Assembly: GCA_022496805.1 (NCBI GenBank)
Contig: CM040104.1
Location: forward strand, 736,650 to 800,649
DNA length: 64,000 nt
Source: Pohlia nutans
Lineage: Eukaryota; Streptophyta; Bryopsida; Bryales; Mniaceae
Direction of reading: 5' to 3'
The notes under the pieces were generated by a model. That model searched no databases and was not told the DNA's origin. It saw only the letters and a program-made list of their open reading frames with translations. The stretch's first letter is position 1; every line of letters starts with the position of its first letter. Made by a program: the position numbers and the translations under genes. Below are positions 1-10,985 of this stretch, in pieces.

Positions 1-2261
1 ATTTTGACTTCTTGATAAACTTGGACAGGCTAAGATTTATACCAAGATCAATTTACGAAGAGCTTATAACCTAGTACGCGTAAAACAAGGGAACAAATGG
101 AAAATTGCATTTCAAACAAGGTATGGTCATTTTGAATACAATGTCATGCCTTGTGGACTTATGAATGCACCAGCCATATTTCAGCATTTGATGAACAACC
201 TCTTCTGCAAATTTTTGGATATGTTTGTTGTATGCTATCTGGATGACATTTTAATCTATTTCAAAAATTATGAAGACCTAGAGAAGTCACCGTTGAGAAT
301 TTAAATAACTATGAGAGAACAAATTTAAGGTGTCCTTTATTCATTTGAGATAAAAATTATAAATTTATAGAAGTAATATAGAGTGTTTCAAATCCAATTG
401 AAGAGTATCTCAAGAATATTCCTAGAATATACCCTAAATATATTATATATAATAAAATATTCCTATTATTTCATAGCCCTCCATTAGATACCCTTTGTAC
501 GCTCGTATGTATCTAAAATTTATACTAATTGACTTCCCCGAGATTGAAGAACATGAAGAACATGTGAAATTTGTATTACAAAAATTACGAGATGCTCGAT
601 TATACGCAAAATAAAAAAAGTGCGTATTTCTTCAACCACAAGTGGAGTTTCTTGAGTATATTATTTCCAATGAAAGCTTATCTATGGATCCAAAGAATAT
701 TGAAGCTATCACGAATTGGTTAACTCCCCACACGGTACGCGATGTACAATGTTTTCTCGGATTTGCTAGTTTTTATCAAATTTTCGTTCAGAATTATTTC
801 CAAATCGCTGCTCTATTGACTCGATTGACATGCAAAGACAAGCTCAATTGGGGACTCGAAGCGAAAAATGCTTTTCAAAATTTGAAGACTGCTTTTACAA
901 CGGTTCCAATCTTCATTCATCCAGGCTTCTCAAAACCATTTTATATGGAGACTGATGCATCAGACTTTAAGAAAGTTCTGTGCGTCTTCGGATTCTTCAA
1001 GCTCGTCATGATTTCAAGCAGCCAGACATTGTGGGTAAAACAAGACGATAGAACCGATTTCTCGAGATTTTTGGTGGCCCCAAATGTGGAAGACTGTCAA
1101 AGACTACGTTCTTTCATGTAACATCTGTTCTAGATCGAAGAATCCACAACATCGTCTGTATGGACTTTTGCAGTCGCTGCCTATTCCAAAGTAGCCATGG
1201 TCTTCTGTTTCTATGGATTTCATCACCGATTTACCACCGTCAAGGATTTTTGACACCATGTTCGTGATTTTTGATCAATTAAAAAAAATGGCACACTTCA
1301 TTCTTTCCGAGAAGACAATCACTGGAGAAGAGACAACAAGAGTATTTTTGGATAACAATTATTGATATCACGGACTACCGGATGACATCATGGACCGCAA
1401 TTTGTCTCTAAATTTTGGAGATCTCTCTTTGAAATGTTGAATGTGCAAATTTAACTCTCTTTTACTTTTCATCCTCAAACCGTTGGCTAAACAAAGCATG
1501 GAAACCAAGTATTGGAGTAGAATTTGCATTGCAACATCAACTATCAACAGGACGAGTGGACCTTGTATTTGCCATTGGCTGAGTTTGCATATAATAATAC
1601 TGTCCATGCATTGAATCAACAAAAGCCATTCTATGCTAACTATGGATATCATCCAAAGTTTGACATGTTAAATCAGTCAAAGAATGAGAATCCTGCAACT
1701 GTCGACTTTGCAACAAGATTATCAGAACTCTATGCATTGATGAAAGTTCATTTAAAAGAAGCCCAAGATTGCTACAAATTTGCTGCAGATAAACTTAGAG
1801 AAGAACCACCTTCATTTTGAGTTGGCGACAAAGTATGGCTTATTTGGCGCAATATCAAGACTACAAGACTATATGATAAGTTGGATTATCGTTGATTAGG
1901 AACATTTCCTAATCAGCAACAAGTCAATCCGGTGGCCTATTAGTTAGAACTACCAACATCTATGAAGGTACATCCAATTTTTCATGTATCACTATTGGAA
2001 CCATATTAAGAGTCTACTATACCAGGAAGAACGCAACCACTACCGCCTAGCATTGAAGTTGATACCCACGAAGAATATGAAGTTGACAAAGTACTTGATT
2101 CACGGCGAAGATGGGACGAATTAGAATATTTTATACACTAGCGTGGTTACAACATCAATGAAAAGACGTGGGAACCAACAATAAATGTCGTTAGCGTGCC
2201 TCAAAAGGTACAGGATTTTTATCGACGATGTCCTGATAAACCACGATCTAGTCGATTATAA
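1..2261 (+). pseudogene. gypsy pol remnant: RT, RNase H stub, integrase, chromodomain
   Basis: Reverse transcriptase is readable from base 8: [28 protein letters not shown], then the YLDD box near 226-246. The first catalytic Asp, normally in a KIDL-type motif, reads Asn here (KINL), a single G-to-A change. A MITE (278-542) splits the frame just after the YLDD box. The C-terminal RT and the start of RNase H (METDASDF, about 945-968) then jump directly into the integrase zinc-binding part (CNICSR near 1120), so most of RNase H is deleted. Integrase core words follow (MDFITDLP near 1212; HPQT near 1468; QQDEWTLYLPLAEFAYNN near 1548). About 2060-2245 encodes a chromodomain-like end (EYEVDKVLDSR ... 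KTWEP). Stops of all three kinds interrupt it, several where the family has Gln, Arg or Trp. Confidence 0.9.
278..542. mobile_element. MITE family C, copy 1 (inside gypsy RT)
   Basis: A 265-bp AT-rich insertion interrupts the RT frame. Its right end is TGACTTCCCCGAG and its left end a decayed version (CTAGAGAAGTCA). The interior matches 48027-48303 over nearly its whole length (shared words include TTCATTTGAGATAAAAATTA and ATTTCATAGCCC). The flanking octamers tatgaaga and attgaaga look like a decayed 8-bp target duplication. There is no coding capacity. It inserted after the gypsy element and before much of that element's decay. Confidence 0.75.
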
Positions 2262-2449
2262 CTTCAACAAGAAGCTCTTACGTTGAGAGCTGTATATAAA
2301 TGGGGAGAGCAGCCAAAGAGCAACACAACTCTCAACCTCAGAAACATCTTCCCTCGTACTTCTTTTCTTCTCAGTATAGCTAATTGATAGGTATTCTGAG
2401 AGTCTTTGGATTCTGAATTGCAACCAAAGTCTAAGCTTGAACTTTCTTT
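2262..2449 (+). other. gypsy 3' untranslated segment
   Basis: Sequence between the end of the chromodomain and the copia insertion; it resumes at 7489. It contains a TATA-like word (TATATAAAT at about 2291) but no coding region. Bases 2445-2449 (TCTTT) are the left target-site duplication of the copia element. Confidence 0.6.
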
Positions 2450-2707
2450 TATTGAAGGTAGAGAAGATTGCACAAGGCACACACACAAACACAAGGAATG
2501 CGTAGAAAGAGATGATCTTTACTCAAAGGCCTTCCACCTTAAGTAGTGTACACTAGGAGGTCATCATGGACAAACCATATGGGATAACTCATCACAAGGA
2601 CACTCTAGAGATCAGCCCATGCCTAACCCCTCCTCCCACACACCATTATTTAGCACCCGTACGTCTTTGGCTTCTAGCAATACTACGTTGCATCAATTAC
2701 CTCAATA
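2450..2707 (-). repeat. copia 3' LTR
   Basis: 258 bp, the downstream LTR in element orientation. It matches 7233-7488 except for one T/C difference near 2565 and an extra CT near 2588. It begins with TATTGAGG and ends with CTTCAATA when read on the minus strand. Confidence 0.95.
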
Positions 2708-5700
2708 CTCCCACTTTGCGTAGAGCCAAAGCCTCTAAGTCCAAATGCTATTACTAATCGTTGGTGTCGGTCTCTACAAAGACCCTTTGTGAGCACATCT
2801 GCCACCATGTGCTCCGTTGGGCAATACTCCAAATGTATAACTCCCAATTCCAACTTCTCCCGAATGAAGTGGTATTGCACATCAATGTGCTTCGTGCGTG
2901 AATGATGTGTAGGGTTCTTTGCAAGTGAAATGCACCCTTGGTTGTCACACATAATCGTTGTAGCCTCACCTTGTGTGCAACCCACATCCACCATTAGTTG
3001 CCTCAACCAAATGGCCTCCTTCGTGGCATGGCTCGTAGCCATGTACTCGGCCTCCACCGTTGATGTCGCCGTGGTTTGTTGCCGCTTGCTATTCCACGAC
3101 ACCGCTCCCGATCCGACCTTGAACATGTAGCCCGTTGTCGATCTTCGATCGCTCGTGTCTCCCGCGTAGTCCGCGTCACAATTGCCGCTCAACACAATGT
3201 CTTTGCCTCCAAGACACAACTTCACATCGCTTGTGCCCCTCAAATAACGCATGATCCTCTTGACCGTCATCCAATGCATCGAGCCCGGTCTCGCCATGTG
3301 TTGACTCACCACGCTAATTGGATACGCAAGGTCGGGCCGTGTCGCAATCATCGCATACATCAACGACCCCACCGCTTGCTTGTATGGCACCTCCGCCATC
3401 GATTTAGCCTCCATCGCATACTCCTCCTCCGAAAGCTTGACGAGCTTGGAGTTTGCATCCAATGGTGTTGCCACGGGCTTACAATCCTCCATCCCGAATC
3501 TCTTGAGCACGTCCATCACATACTTGCCTTGACTCATGGTGATAGTGCGTGTAGCCCTATCACGCACAAACTCAACACCAAGACAAAAGTGCAATTCTCC
3601 AAGATCACTCATCTCGTACTCTCTCTCAAGCATGCCTTTTAATGCATTCATTAAACTCATGAGGCTTGCAAGAATGATCAAATCATCAACATATATGATC
3701 ACAATCACCACATTTTGCCCCTCTTGCATGAAGTAGAGACTATGATCCGCAATGCTCCTAGTAAACCCGTGTGCAAGCAAGAACGTGTCAATCTTTTGGT
3801 ACCACGCTCTTGGAGATTGTTTCAACCCATACAATGATTTTTGCAACTTACAAACAAGGTGCTCTTTACCTTGTTGCACAAACCCCTCAGGTTGCACCAT
3901 GTAGATGTCCTCCTCCAAATCGCCATTCAAAAATGCGGTCTTCACATCCATTTGATGCATCTCCAAGTCCAAGGCCGCTCCAATGGCAAGAATGCATCGA
4001 ATGGTGGTGAACTTGGCCACGGGAGCAAATGTCTCGTGAAAGTCCACCCCATGCACTTGCGCGAACCCCTTGGCTACTAATCTTGCCTTGTGACGCACAA
4101 CAATACCCGAAACATCCATCTTTGTCCGAAACACCCATTTGCAACCAATGGGGTTGCGATCCTTTGGAATGGGAGTTAATTGCCACGTACCGTTAGCAAT
4201 TAGAGAGTCGTACTCCTCTTGCATGGCGCGCTCCCACTTGACCGCATCCTCACCTTGCATGGCTTCTCGAATGGTCAATGGACCATCCGATAATGCCACA
4301 TTCGCATGCTCGTCCTCCACTTGAGGGAAGATGTGGTTCTTCCACCATTCTCCAGGTGGCTTGCGCGATCTCTCGGGGTACCGCCGCTCGCTTGAAGAAA
4401 CTTGCTCCTCTTGCGTGCCCTTTGCGCCATTCTTGGCCTTTGAGCTCGATGGCGCTTCAACAACCTCCGTGTCGCCAGCTTCGTCATCACCGTCATCATC
4501 ACCTACATCAACAACACTAGGAGACTTGGAGGGTGTGTCCACCAAAACGTCTCCACTACTCCCACTTGGACCAACCTCCAAAGGAGCCTCCATCGTAGAC
4601 TCCTCACAAAATGTCACATCACGTGACCGAATGATCTTCCTCGTGTCCACCGACATGAGTCTATACGCCTTGGTACCTTCACAATACCCAAGAAACACAC
4701 ATTTCAAGGCCTTAGCCTCGAGTTTCGTCCTCCGTTCGTCGGGAACCTTCGCATATGCAATGCATCCGAAGATGCGCATGTGTGCAACACATGGTTGCCT
4801 CCCACTCCACGCTTGCTCCGGCGTCATGCCTTCAACCGCGCTTGTTGGACACCGATTGCGTGTGTATACCGCATTCACCACCGCTTCCGCCCAAAGGTCC
4901 AACTTCAAGTTTTGAGCGTGCAACATGCTCCTCGCCATCTCTACAATGGTGCGATTTGCGCGCTCCGCAACTCCATTTTGTTGAGGCGTGTACGGGGCCG
5001 AAGTTTGGCGTGCGATGCCTTCATTCTTCAAAAGCTCGTCAAATTTCTTGGACATGTACTCGCCGCCATTGTCCGACCGAAACACCTTGATCTTCAACTC
5101 GGATTGGTTCTCCACCAATGTCTTGAACTCCTTGAACTTCTCAAAGCACTCACTCTTGGCTTTGATAGGGTAGAGCCATATCTTCCTTGAAAAATCATCG
5201 ATGATGGTCACAAAGTACTTGCAACCTCCCATCGATGTGGTCTTCATGGGGCCACACACATCCGAATGCACGATCTCCAAAACTTTTGTGGCCCGTGTCG
5301 CCCCTTCACCCGCAAATGGCAACCGTTGTTGCTTGCCTTCAATGCAACCTTCACACGTGAATGTAGAAGCATCCACTTTCAATTGATGAAGGTCCATACC
5401 GCTTACCATGCCGCGTAGTGTCTTCACACTCTTGATGTTCAAATGGCCAAGTCGACGATGCCACAACGCCAACTTGTCGTCCTTCAAGTTTGAATGCGCC
5501 AACGCCGCCGATTCCTTCGAATGCACCTTGGAGAACTTGATGTGGTACAAGCCCTCGTGTTCTTCAATGATGGCCACCTCATCTCGACTCGGTGACAACA
5601 CATAACACCCCTTATCACTAAACTCAACCCTCAAGTGCTTTGCCACTAATTGCCTCACCGATAGTAAATTTGCCGTTAGTTTGGGAACGTGGAGGACATC

Positions 5701-6828
5701 TTGGATAGTGATTGTCTTCACACGACCCCTCACCTCGGTGTCTACAACAATTTGGCCCTTGCCAACGGCCTCAAGCACCGTATCATCTCCCAAAATCACT
5801 CTCCTTGGATTAATGAGAGCATACGAATGAAAACAAGTTTTATGTGGTGACATGTGGCTTGTAGCCCCCGAATCAACAATCCAATCACTCGTACTACCAT
5901 TGCACGATACATTGCTTGCCATGTTTGCATACTCATCACCAACCTCAATCCAATCACTCATGCTTGCATCACCCTCGATACCATCACTCATGCTTGCATC
6001 ACCCTCGATGCCATCGCTCATGCTTGCCTCATATCTAGCCGTAAATGCGTACTCATCATCGTCACGAGTTTTAGTGTTGTTTGCACTCTCCCCTTTCTCA
6101 TCCCTCTTGCGTTTGAAGCAAAATTTGGCAATGTGGCCCTTCTTACCACAATAGAAGCACACCTTGTCGCTTGAGCTCCCACCGCCTCCATTCTTGGATT
6201 GCTTCGCCACGAGTGCCGCTCCATCTTCTCGAGACTCGTTCTCCTTTCGCCGCGAAAGCTCGTGCAACAACCGTGAGGTCACATAGTCCAATGTGAGCTC
6301 CGTAATGGGTCTTGACTCCATCGCCACGATGAGGTACTCGTATGATGATGGAAGGCTCTCCAAAAGTGTCATCACGATGTCACCATCCGTAACCGACACG
6401 TCGCAACCGTTGAGTTGATCCGCGAGAGCTTTGACCTTGTTGATGTGCGCCAACATGTCATCTTCTTCACCCATCTTGATGATGAAGAACTTGCGCCTCA
6501 AAAACAAAATGTTGGCCAATGTTTTCGCTTCGTGAATGTTGCAAAGCTTGGACCATGCTTCCGCGGGTGTCTTGCACGAACGAATGTGCGCAAGTTGCGA
6601 ATCCGCGAGGTTGAGTGCCAAAATGGCAAATGCCTTCTTCTCCCTCCTCGTGTACGCTTGCATGATCCTAGGATCCGTAGAAGAGAAAGGAGGTTCCTCA
6701 CTACCCTAGACAATCTCCCACAACTCCTTCTCGGCCATCACCATCTCCATTTTGAACTTCCACAAGTGGAAATTCACCCCATCGAACTTGTCCACGACCT
6801 TGGGACCCTCACCCTCAAAAGATGTCAT
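2683..6828 (-). pseudogene. copia gag-pol polyprotein, one internal TAG
   Basis: The frame opens at the ATG at 6828 and runs 40 codons (Gag start, including FDGVNFHLWKFKME) to a TAG at 6706-6708. It then stays open in the same frame to 2683. Numbering from the Met at 6663 (1,326 residues): CCHC zinc knuckle at about 169-182 (CFYCGKKGHIAKFC); a short repeat of ASMSDGIEGD units at about 213-239; protease DSGAT at 264-268; integrase WHRRLGH at 401 with CxxC at 437-440 and a DD35E set D468, D531, E567; reverse transcriptase with YVDD at 991-994; RNase H with D1163/D1165, E1206 and D1240. Domain order PR-INT-RT-RH is that of Ty1/copia. The C-terminus runs into the 3' LTR. Without the amber codon it would look functional. 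The TAG may be a recent mutation, a consensus error or a readthrough codon. Confidence 0.92.
2708..2717 (-). other. copia polypurine tract
   Basis: On the minus strand AAAGTGGGAG lies immediately upstream of the 3' LTR, the expected position and composition of the plus-strand primer of an LTR retrotransposon. Confidence 0.8.
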
Positions 6829-7219
6829 GATCCTCACTTACGTATGCCTCCCCACACAAATGAAACCTCAAATTCAAACACACAACTTTGTTTTTGTGAT
6901 TTTTTTGCTTTGATATTGCACCTTTGTGCACCCAATGGGTTTAAAACAACCCCAAACACTAGATCAGCACTTTTGTGCTCCACACACGCCTCCCAACACT
7001 CGCAACGAAGAGATAGAAGAAAGAAAAGAAGGAGATCAAGGGAAGAAATTGACCAAAGAGAGTGCTCCAACATGTAACTTCAGCCCATGCACACCTCCAA
7101 GAAACACCAACGCTTCAACAAGCTCCAAAACCTCCAACAATGTTCCAAAACCGCCCGTTGCGCACCGACCTCAAAATACTTGCACAAATGCAATCTAATA
7201 CTCATGAAACACACATGAA

Positions 7220-7232
7220 TGGGCCCATAACC
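7220..7232 (-). other. copia primer-binding site, anticodon-region type
   Basis: Read on the minus strand, GGTTATGGGCCCA follows the 5' LTR directly. This is complementary to the anticodon stem-loop of initiator tRNA-Met (GGGCCCAUAACC), not to its 3' acceptor end. Drosophila copia uses an internally cleaved half-tRNA-iMet in the same way. Confidence 0.75.
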
Positions 7233-7488
7233 TATTGAAGGTAGAGAAGATTGCACAAGGCACACACACAAACACAAGGAATGCGTAGAAAGAGATGATC
7301 TTTACTCAAAGGCCTTCCACCTTAAGTAGTGTACACTAGGAGGTCACCATGGACAAACCATATGGGATAACATCACAAGGACACTCTAGAGATCAGCCCA
7401 TGCCTAACCCCTCCTCCCACACACCATTATTTAGCACCCGTACGTCTTTGGCTTCTAGCAATACTACGTTGCATCAATTACCTCAATA
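7233..7488 (-). repeat. copia 5' LTR
   Basis: 256 bp, upstream LTR in element orientation and hence the promoter-bearing copy. It is abutted by TSD TCTTT (7489-7493) on the outside and the primer-binding site on the inside. A weak TATA-like word (TAAATAAT on the minus strand, near 7430) is the only core-promoter candidate. Confidence 0.93.
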
Positions 7489-7642
7489 TCTTTATCACAG
7501 TTACCAGACTAGTATGTCGAAGAAACGATGAGACATATTTTTTATTTTCTTCGCCTCTACTTGAAAGTCTACGACAATACTCTTTGTGAAGACTCGTCGC
7601 TAGAGAGGGAGGTGATGGCACGAACATAAAACCTGCAAGACA

Positions 7643-7742
7643 CTTCTAGAAGCTTTCACAGGCTTCTAAAAGATTCCACAAGCTTCTAGAAGATTCCACG
7701 AGCCTCTAGAAGCTTCCACAATCTTCTATAGTACTCTAGATA
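7643..7742 (+). promoter_or_regulatory. tandem 20-bp repeats with heat-shock-element consensus
   Basis: Five consecutive 20-bp units (7643, 7663, 7683, 7703, 7723; the last degenerate) with consensus CTTCTAGAAGMTTCCACRAG. Each good unit contains TTCnnGAAnnTTC, the trimeric binding pattern of heat-shock factors. They lie about 100-200 bp upstream of the LTR TATA box, where U3 enhancers are expected. Confidence 0.65.
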
Positions 7743-7841
7743 CTTCATAGGAACTCTTATAGTCTTTAGGAAGCCTCATCAAAAGCTTCTTTAGTAACTA
7801 GAGGCATCTCTCGAAACATCCTCGAGGTCTTCTAGTACTAG

Positions 7842-7849
7842 TATATATA
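7842..7849 (+). promoter_or_regulatory. LTR TATA box
   Basis: TATATATA, about 100 bp downstream of the heat-shock-like repeats and followed by a CT-rich start region. It is the likely core promoter of the gypsy LTR. Confidence 0.6.
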
Positions 7850-8159
7850 GGTGACGAGATGAGGGACTCTTCAGTCTCGTCAACACCAGTTTAAGAGCAA
7901 TCTTTAGCGTTGCCTTGTCTTGTATCTTGTTCATCTATCTATTCAATTCAATATACTTTCTTGAGAGCCAATCTTGAGTATTATTGCACTTTTTGTTCTT
8001 GGATTCTCGTTCTTGCTCCTATTCGTGTTCTGATTTGTGTTCTTTTTCAAATCGTGTTCTGATCTCTGTTTTTGTTTGTGTTATTATTTTTGTTCTTGTT
8101 TGTGTCCTTGTTCATGTTGGTATTCGTGTTCTTGTTCTTAAGTTCTTGTGCCCCTGACA

Positions 8160-8796
8160 TCTTGTTATTTGTTACCGTGTTACTATAGGACCTAATGACC
8201 ATGCATCCCCTTGTTACCATGCAAGGCCATATTCGCTAAAAGGGGACTATTCCGTAGATCTGGGACCTTTTCAACCCCTCAAAGTTGCAATACCCAAAAC
8301 TTTGAATTGTGATAACTTGGAGAATTTTCCACTATGATGTCGCTAATTATAGTTGCACGTGATTTTCCTTGAAGAAGCTTGGATCCCTTATTTGTCCCCC
8401 GAGATAACAACTAGGCACATTTGTTACTTTCGGATTTTTTTCTGCACATAATCCAACAATCCTCCTAAGTATGTTCGAACAGCCGAATGATGTCTTTGGT
8501 CATTTTCTTTCATCATGCAACTTGATTGAATGATTTATATTCTATGTGTACTATGTTTAGTAACACTCGTCCCGGATGCACGACAATCTTTGATTGCAAC
8601 ATGTAATGACGTTCATAGTCAACTACGTTGTGGTCACTAGTGCCCAGTTGATAAAAGGGCATTGGTGCCCACTTGACAAAAGGCCATTGGTGCAAGACTA
8701 CTCACTTTTTCCGGTAATAGACACTTTAGTCACTTTAGTGACTAGTGACACTAGTAAAATTCATTATTTCAAAGTAGCGCGGGTATAAATTGGTGT
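8160..8796. other. intergenic, no gene seen
   Basis: No coding region of quality. Bases 8635-8760 contain short direct and inverted words (GTGCCCA/GGGCATTGGTGC and AGTGACTAGTGACACTAGT) but no regular array. Confidence 0.5.
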
Positions 8797-8970
8797 TTGT
8801 TTTGCTGGTGGTCGCCAAGTCATGGTTCCAAGGTTGGTTGGAATAGGACGTTCGTGTTGCAAGTGTACGGTCCGGGTTCTATTCCCGTTGAGACCGTCTG
8901 AGCGTTTGTTGTAATATACCTGACTTGGTGCTGCTAGTGAATTTATCATAGGCAAGAAAGTTTGTACCAA
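8797..8970 (+). repeat. possible tRNA-derived SINE head
   Basis: The segment around 8870-8890 contains GGTTCTATTCCCG, close to a Pol III B box (GGTTCGANTCC), about 60 bases after a weak A-box-like region. It does not fold into a convincing full tRNA by eye. No second copy exists in this window, so this is only a suggestion. Confidence 0.25.
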
Positions 8971-10129
8971 CCAACCGGCCCCGTCCCATCTACTTGAGAC
9001 AAGTGTTCACGTTGAGCTAGACAAAAAATACCAAAGAAATAAGTAGTGGTCTTCACCATTATCCTCCTTTTCTTTGACAGTTTTGTTTTATTCAGTAATC
9101 TATTGGTAATGGTTGGTTATTTTCTATTTTTTTTTTAGTGGAAAATGATTGATCCGGCATGTTGTATAGAAATGATGTTTATTTCTTTGAATGTTTGCTA
9201 AATGGTGATTTCTGGTAGTTTAAATTTTGTTTCGAGGAGTTTTATTGAGGGAGTATGTTGTACCTCTGGCTTTTGCCTTGATGTCTGTGAGTGGATCCAC
9301 TTTCCATTCTACGTTATGGTCACATATATGTGATAATGACTCCACTCTCCAAATCAAACCCACCATTCTCTCGAACGTTATCTACTGACTCTTGTACTCT
9401 ATTCCCATTTTCACTTCATATACAATCATTCTATATACCACCTTCCGTTCTCATTCAACCCTACCTTATATTGGCCTTTCATAAATTATTCAAGACTATT
9501 CAGTTTTAAAATCCAGCATATAAAGGTGATTCAAGCACAACAACTCTTAATTTAAGTGTCGGGTTTGATTTAGAATATATTCCCCCAATATTCCCTTGAA
9601 ACCAAGGGTGGCTCATCTGTTTCTCACATTCTAACCCCGTGTCCACAACCACATCAAGTATTAATAATTCTCAACACCACAACACCGTACAAAATAAAAT
9701 AAAACATACATCCTCTTCATGTGTTCATGATAATCCACCTACGATGGCATGAAATAATGATTAATAGATTAGGATTACATTTTAGCGCGTGACAATGTTC
9801 ACGGCAAACGGACTATGACATATAATTGCCAATGAGTCATATATATTGTTTAGGGTTTGAATTGTTTGGGTAACAATTACTCTTCATCCAATCTCCTACG
9901 CGTATACAAATTTTATGATTCTACAGAGTGGTGTTTTTGTTGTAAACAATTACCAAGAACTGAAGAGTGTGTTTTGTGTTTCTAGAATAATTGTCTGCCA
10001 CTTGCTATTTTCAGTTTTTTCCCTATATTCTTGAGTTTGCTTCAATCCCCTACTCGAATTTGCATGCAAAATGCATTCGCCATCTCATGAGACATGTTGA
10101 GTGAACTCAAGATGATGACTCGGTGTCGG
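8971..10129. other. intergenic, no gene seen
   Basis: AT-rich single-copy-looking sequence with only short, low-quality frames on both strands. Confidence 0.5.
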
Positions 10130-10490
10130 ATACACACCTATTCAGCTTCCGCCGTCCATGCAATTTGCCATCGGCTGAAATTTGAAGAATACGCTGCAAA
10201 TTGCATAAAATTTGATCCATATCAAGCTCCTACATCACATTACAGTTTAGGGAAAAAGTGAACATAGTAAGTCGTAAATGATGAAACTCTGCCACAATAC
10301 GCTTCAGTTACCTTGCGAAGACGGTATTCATCCACACATGGTCTATTCTCCTGAAACTTTCCAACCCGGGTACGTTATCAAAACTTCGTATTGCCACACA
10401 TTTATAATTAATGTTTATGTCCACCAAGTCCTCTAGCGGTCGTCTAAAAATTTCTATAAAATCGATTTTTTGATGGACGCTTCCTTCCAT
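10130..10490 (-). pseudogene. possible two-exon gene fragment of unknown function
   Basis: A minus-strand frame (10490 to 10312) has protein-like composition (FRRPLEDLVDININYKC, RIDHVWMNTVFA). It ends at CGCAAG/GTAACT, a good donor, and 70-odd bases on an acceptor (GTGATGTAG, near 10240) precedes a second open stretch containing DMDQILCNLQRI. The phase across the putative intron does not join the best frames, and I recognise no family. Confidence 0.25.
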
Positions 10491-10745
10491 TTGTGCTGAT
10501 GAAAAAGGATTTTTTTTTTTCTAGTGCACACTAGATTATGGTGGAAGGCGCCTAGTGAATACTTATATATCTACAACTGAAGTCTTCGTGGTGCCCAAAT
10601 CTTCAACTTGATGCGCCCTACAAAGAAATTCAATTTTCATGTATAGGCCGGGCACTATTTCATTCAGAAATAACGTTCACATCCACTAATTAGAAACAAC
10701 TTCAATGCAATAATTCGACAGAAAACTAACCTTGTTTCTCCTCTA

Positions 10746-10775
10746 CTATAAGAAATCCGCGTTTTTGGTCATGTC
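10746..10775 (+). repeat. CACTA-like terminus
   Basis: TACTATAAGAAATCCGCG resembles the CACTACAAGAAAA-type terminal inverted repeats of plant CACTA (En/Spm) transposons in about 11 of 14 positions. It is followed directly by a dense GACGTC/GACATC field, like a subterminal repeat region. No matching right end was found in the window. Confidence 0.3.
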
Positions 10776-10985
10776 TTGGGAAGACGCCGAGACATCTCTG
10801 TCATGTCTTTGCGGTAGCCATGGATGTCTTGCACAACAGACGGATGTCTATGCGTTTTTGGAGATAATTTGAAATTAGACGGTTCGGCGAGGTGCGTGTT
10901 TAGGAAAAAACGCGTAGATGTCTTCAGACATCTGCGCGTTTCTGAGGACATGACGCAGGACATCCGGAAAGACGCAGCATAGCCA
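10776..10985. repeat. GACATC/GATGTC motif cluster
   Basis: Degenerate copies of GACATC(C)/GATGTC in both orientations, including AGATGTCTTCAGACATCT, an inverted pair with 7-bp arms near 10915-10933. Outlier of the larger field beginning at 11575. Confidence 0.6.

Larger units (their letters stand above)
2450..7488 (-). mobile_element. Ty1/copia LTR retrotransposon, nearly complete
   Basis: A 5,039-bp element on the minus strand with two near-identical LTRs (2450-2707 and 7233-7488), a primer-binding site (7220-7232), a polypurine tract (2708-2717) and one long polyprotein frame. A perfect 5-bp target duplication TCTTT (2445-2449 and 7489-7493) abuts both LTRs and fixes the ends. The termini are TATTGA...TCAATA rather than the usual TG...CA. 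The LTRs differ by one substitution and one 2-base indel, so the insertion is recent compared with the gypsy host it lies in. One in-frame amber codon in gag is the only clear coding defect. Confidence 0.95.
1..8159 (+). mobile_element. Ty3/gypsy chromovirus, 3' part, nested-into
   Basis: The pol remnant (1-2261), a 3' untranslated stretch (2262-2449 plus 7489-7612), a polypurine tract at about 7602-7612 and a putative 3' LTR (7613-8159) line up as one plus-strand Ty3/gypsy element. Its 5' half lies outside the window. A Ty1/copia element sits in the 3' untranslated part and a small MITE sits in the reverse transcriptase. The chromodomain at the pol C-terminus places it among the plant chromoviruses. 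It is inactive: there are many in-frame stops, an internal deletion and a probable loss of a catalytic Asp. The element boundary at 8159 is an estimate. Confidence 0.85.
7613..8159 (+). repeat. putative gypsy 3' LTR
   Basis: It starts with TGATGGCACG right after the purine-rich AGAGAGGGAGG (7602-7612), the expected polypurine tract. It contains tandem heat-shock-like repeats, a TATA box (7842-7849) and a T/GTTC-rich downstream part (about 7990-8150) typical of U5. The end at 8159 (CCTGACA) is chosen because it ends in CA; the matching 5' LTR is outside the window, so the boundary is unproven. Confidence 0.6.

Noticed and set aside
2262..2449. A second LTR suggested by a TATA-like word at about 2291
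   Set aside because: The polypurine tract and TG start at 7602-7613 place the gypsy LTR further downstream, and this stretch has no second copy here.
3076..5605. Many plus-strand open frames of 60-194 codons opposite the copia polyprotein
   Set aside because: They are antisense shadows of a 1,326-codon frame with all the domains of a Ty1/copia polyprotein on the other strand.
8797..8890. A tRNA gene suggested by the GGTTCTATTCC B-box-like word
   Set aside because: No acceptor stem or anticodon arm could be paired by eye; kept only as a low-confidence SINE candidate.
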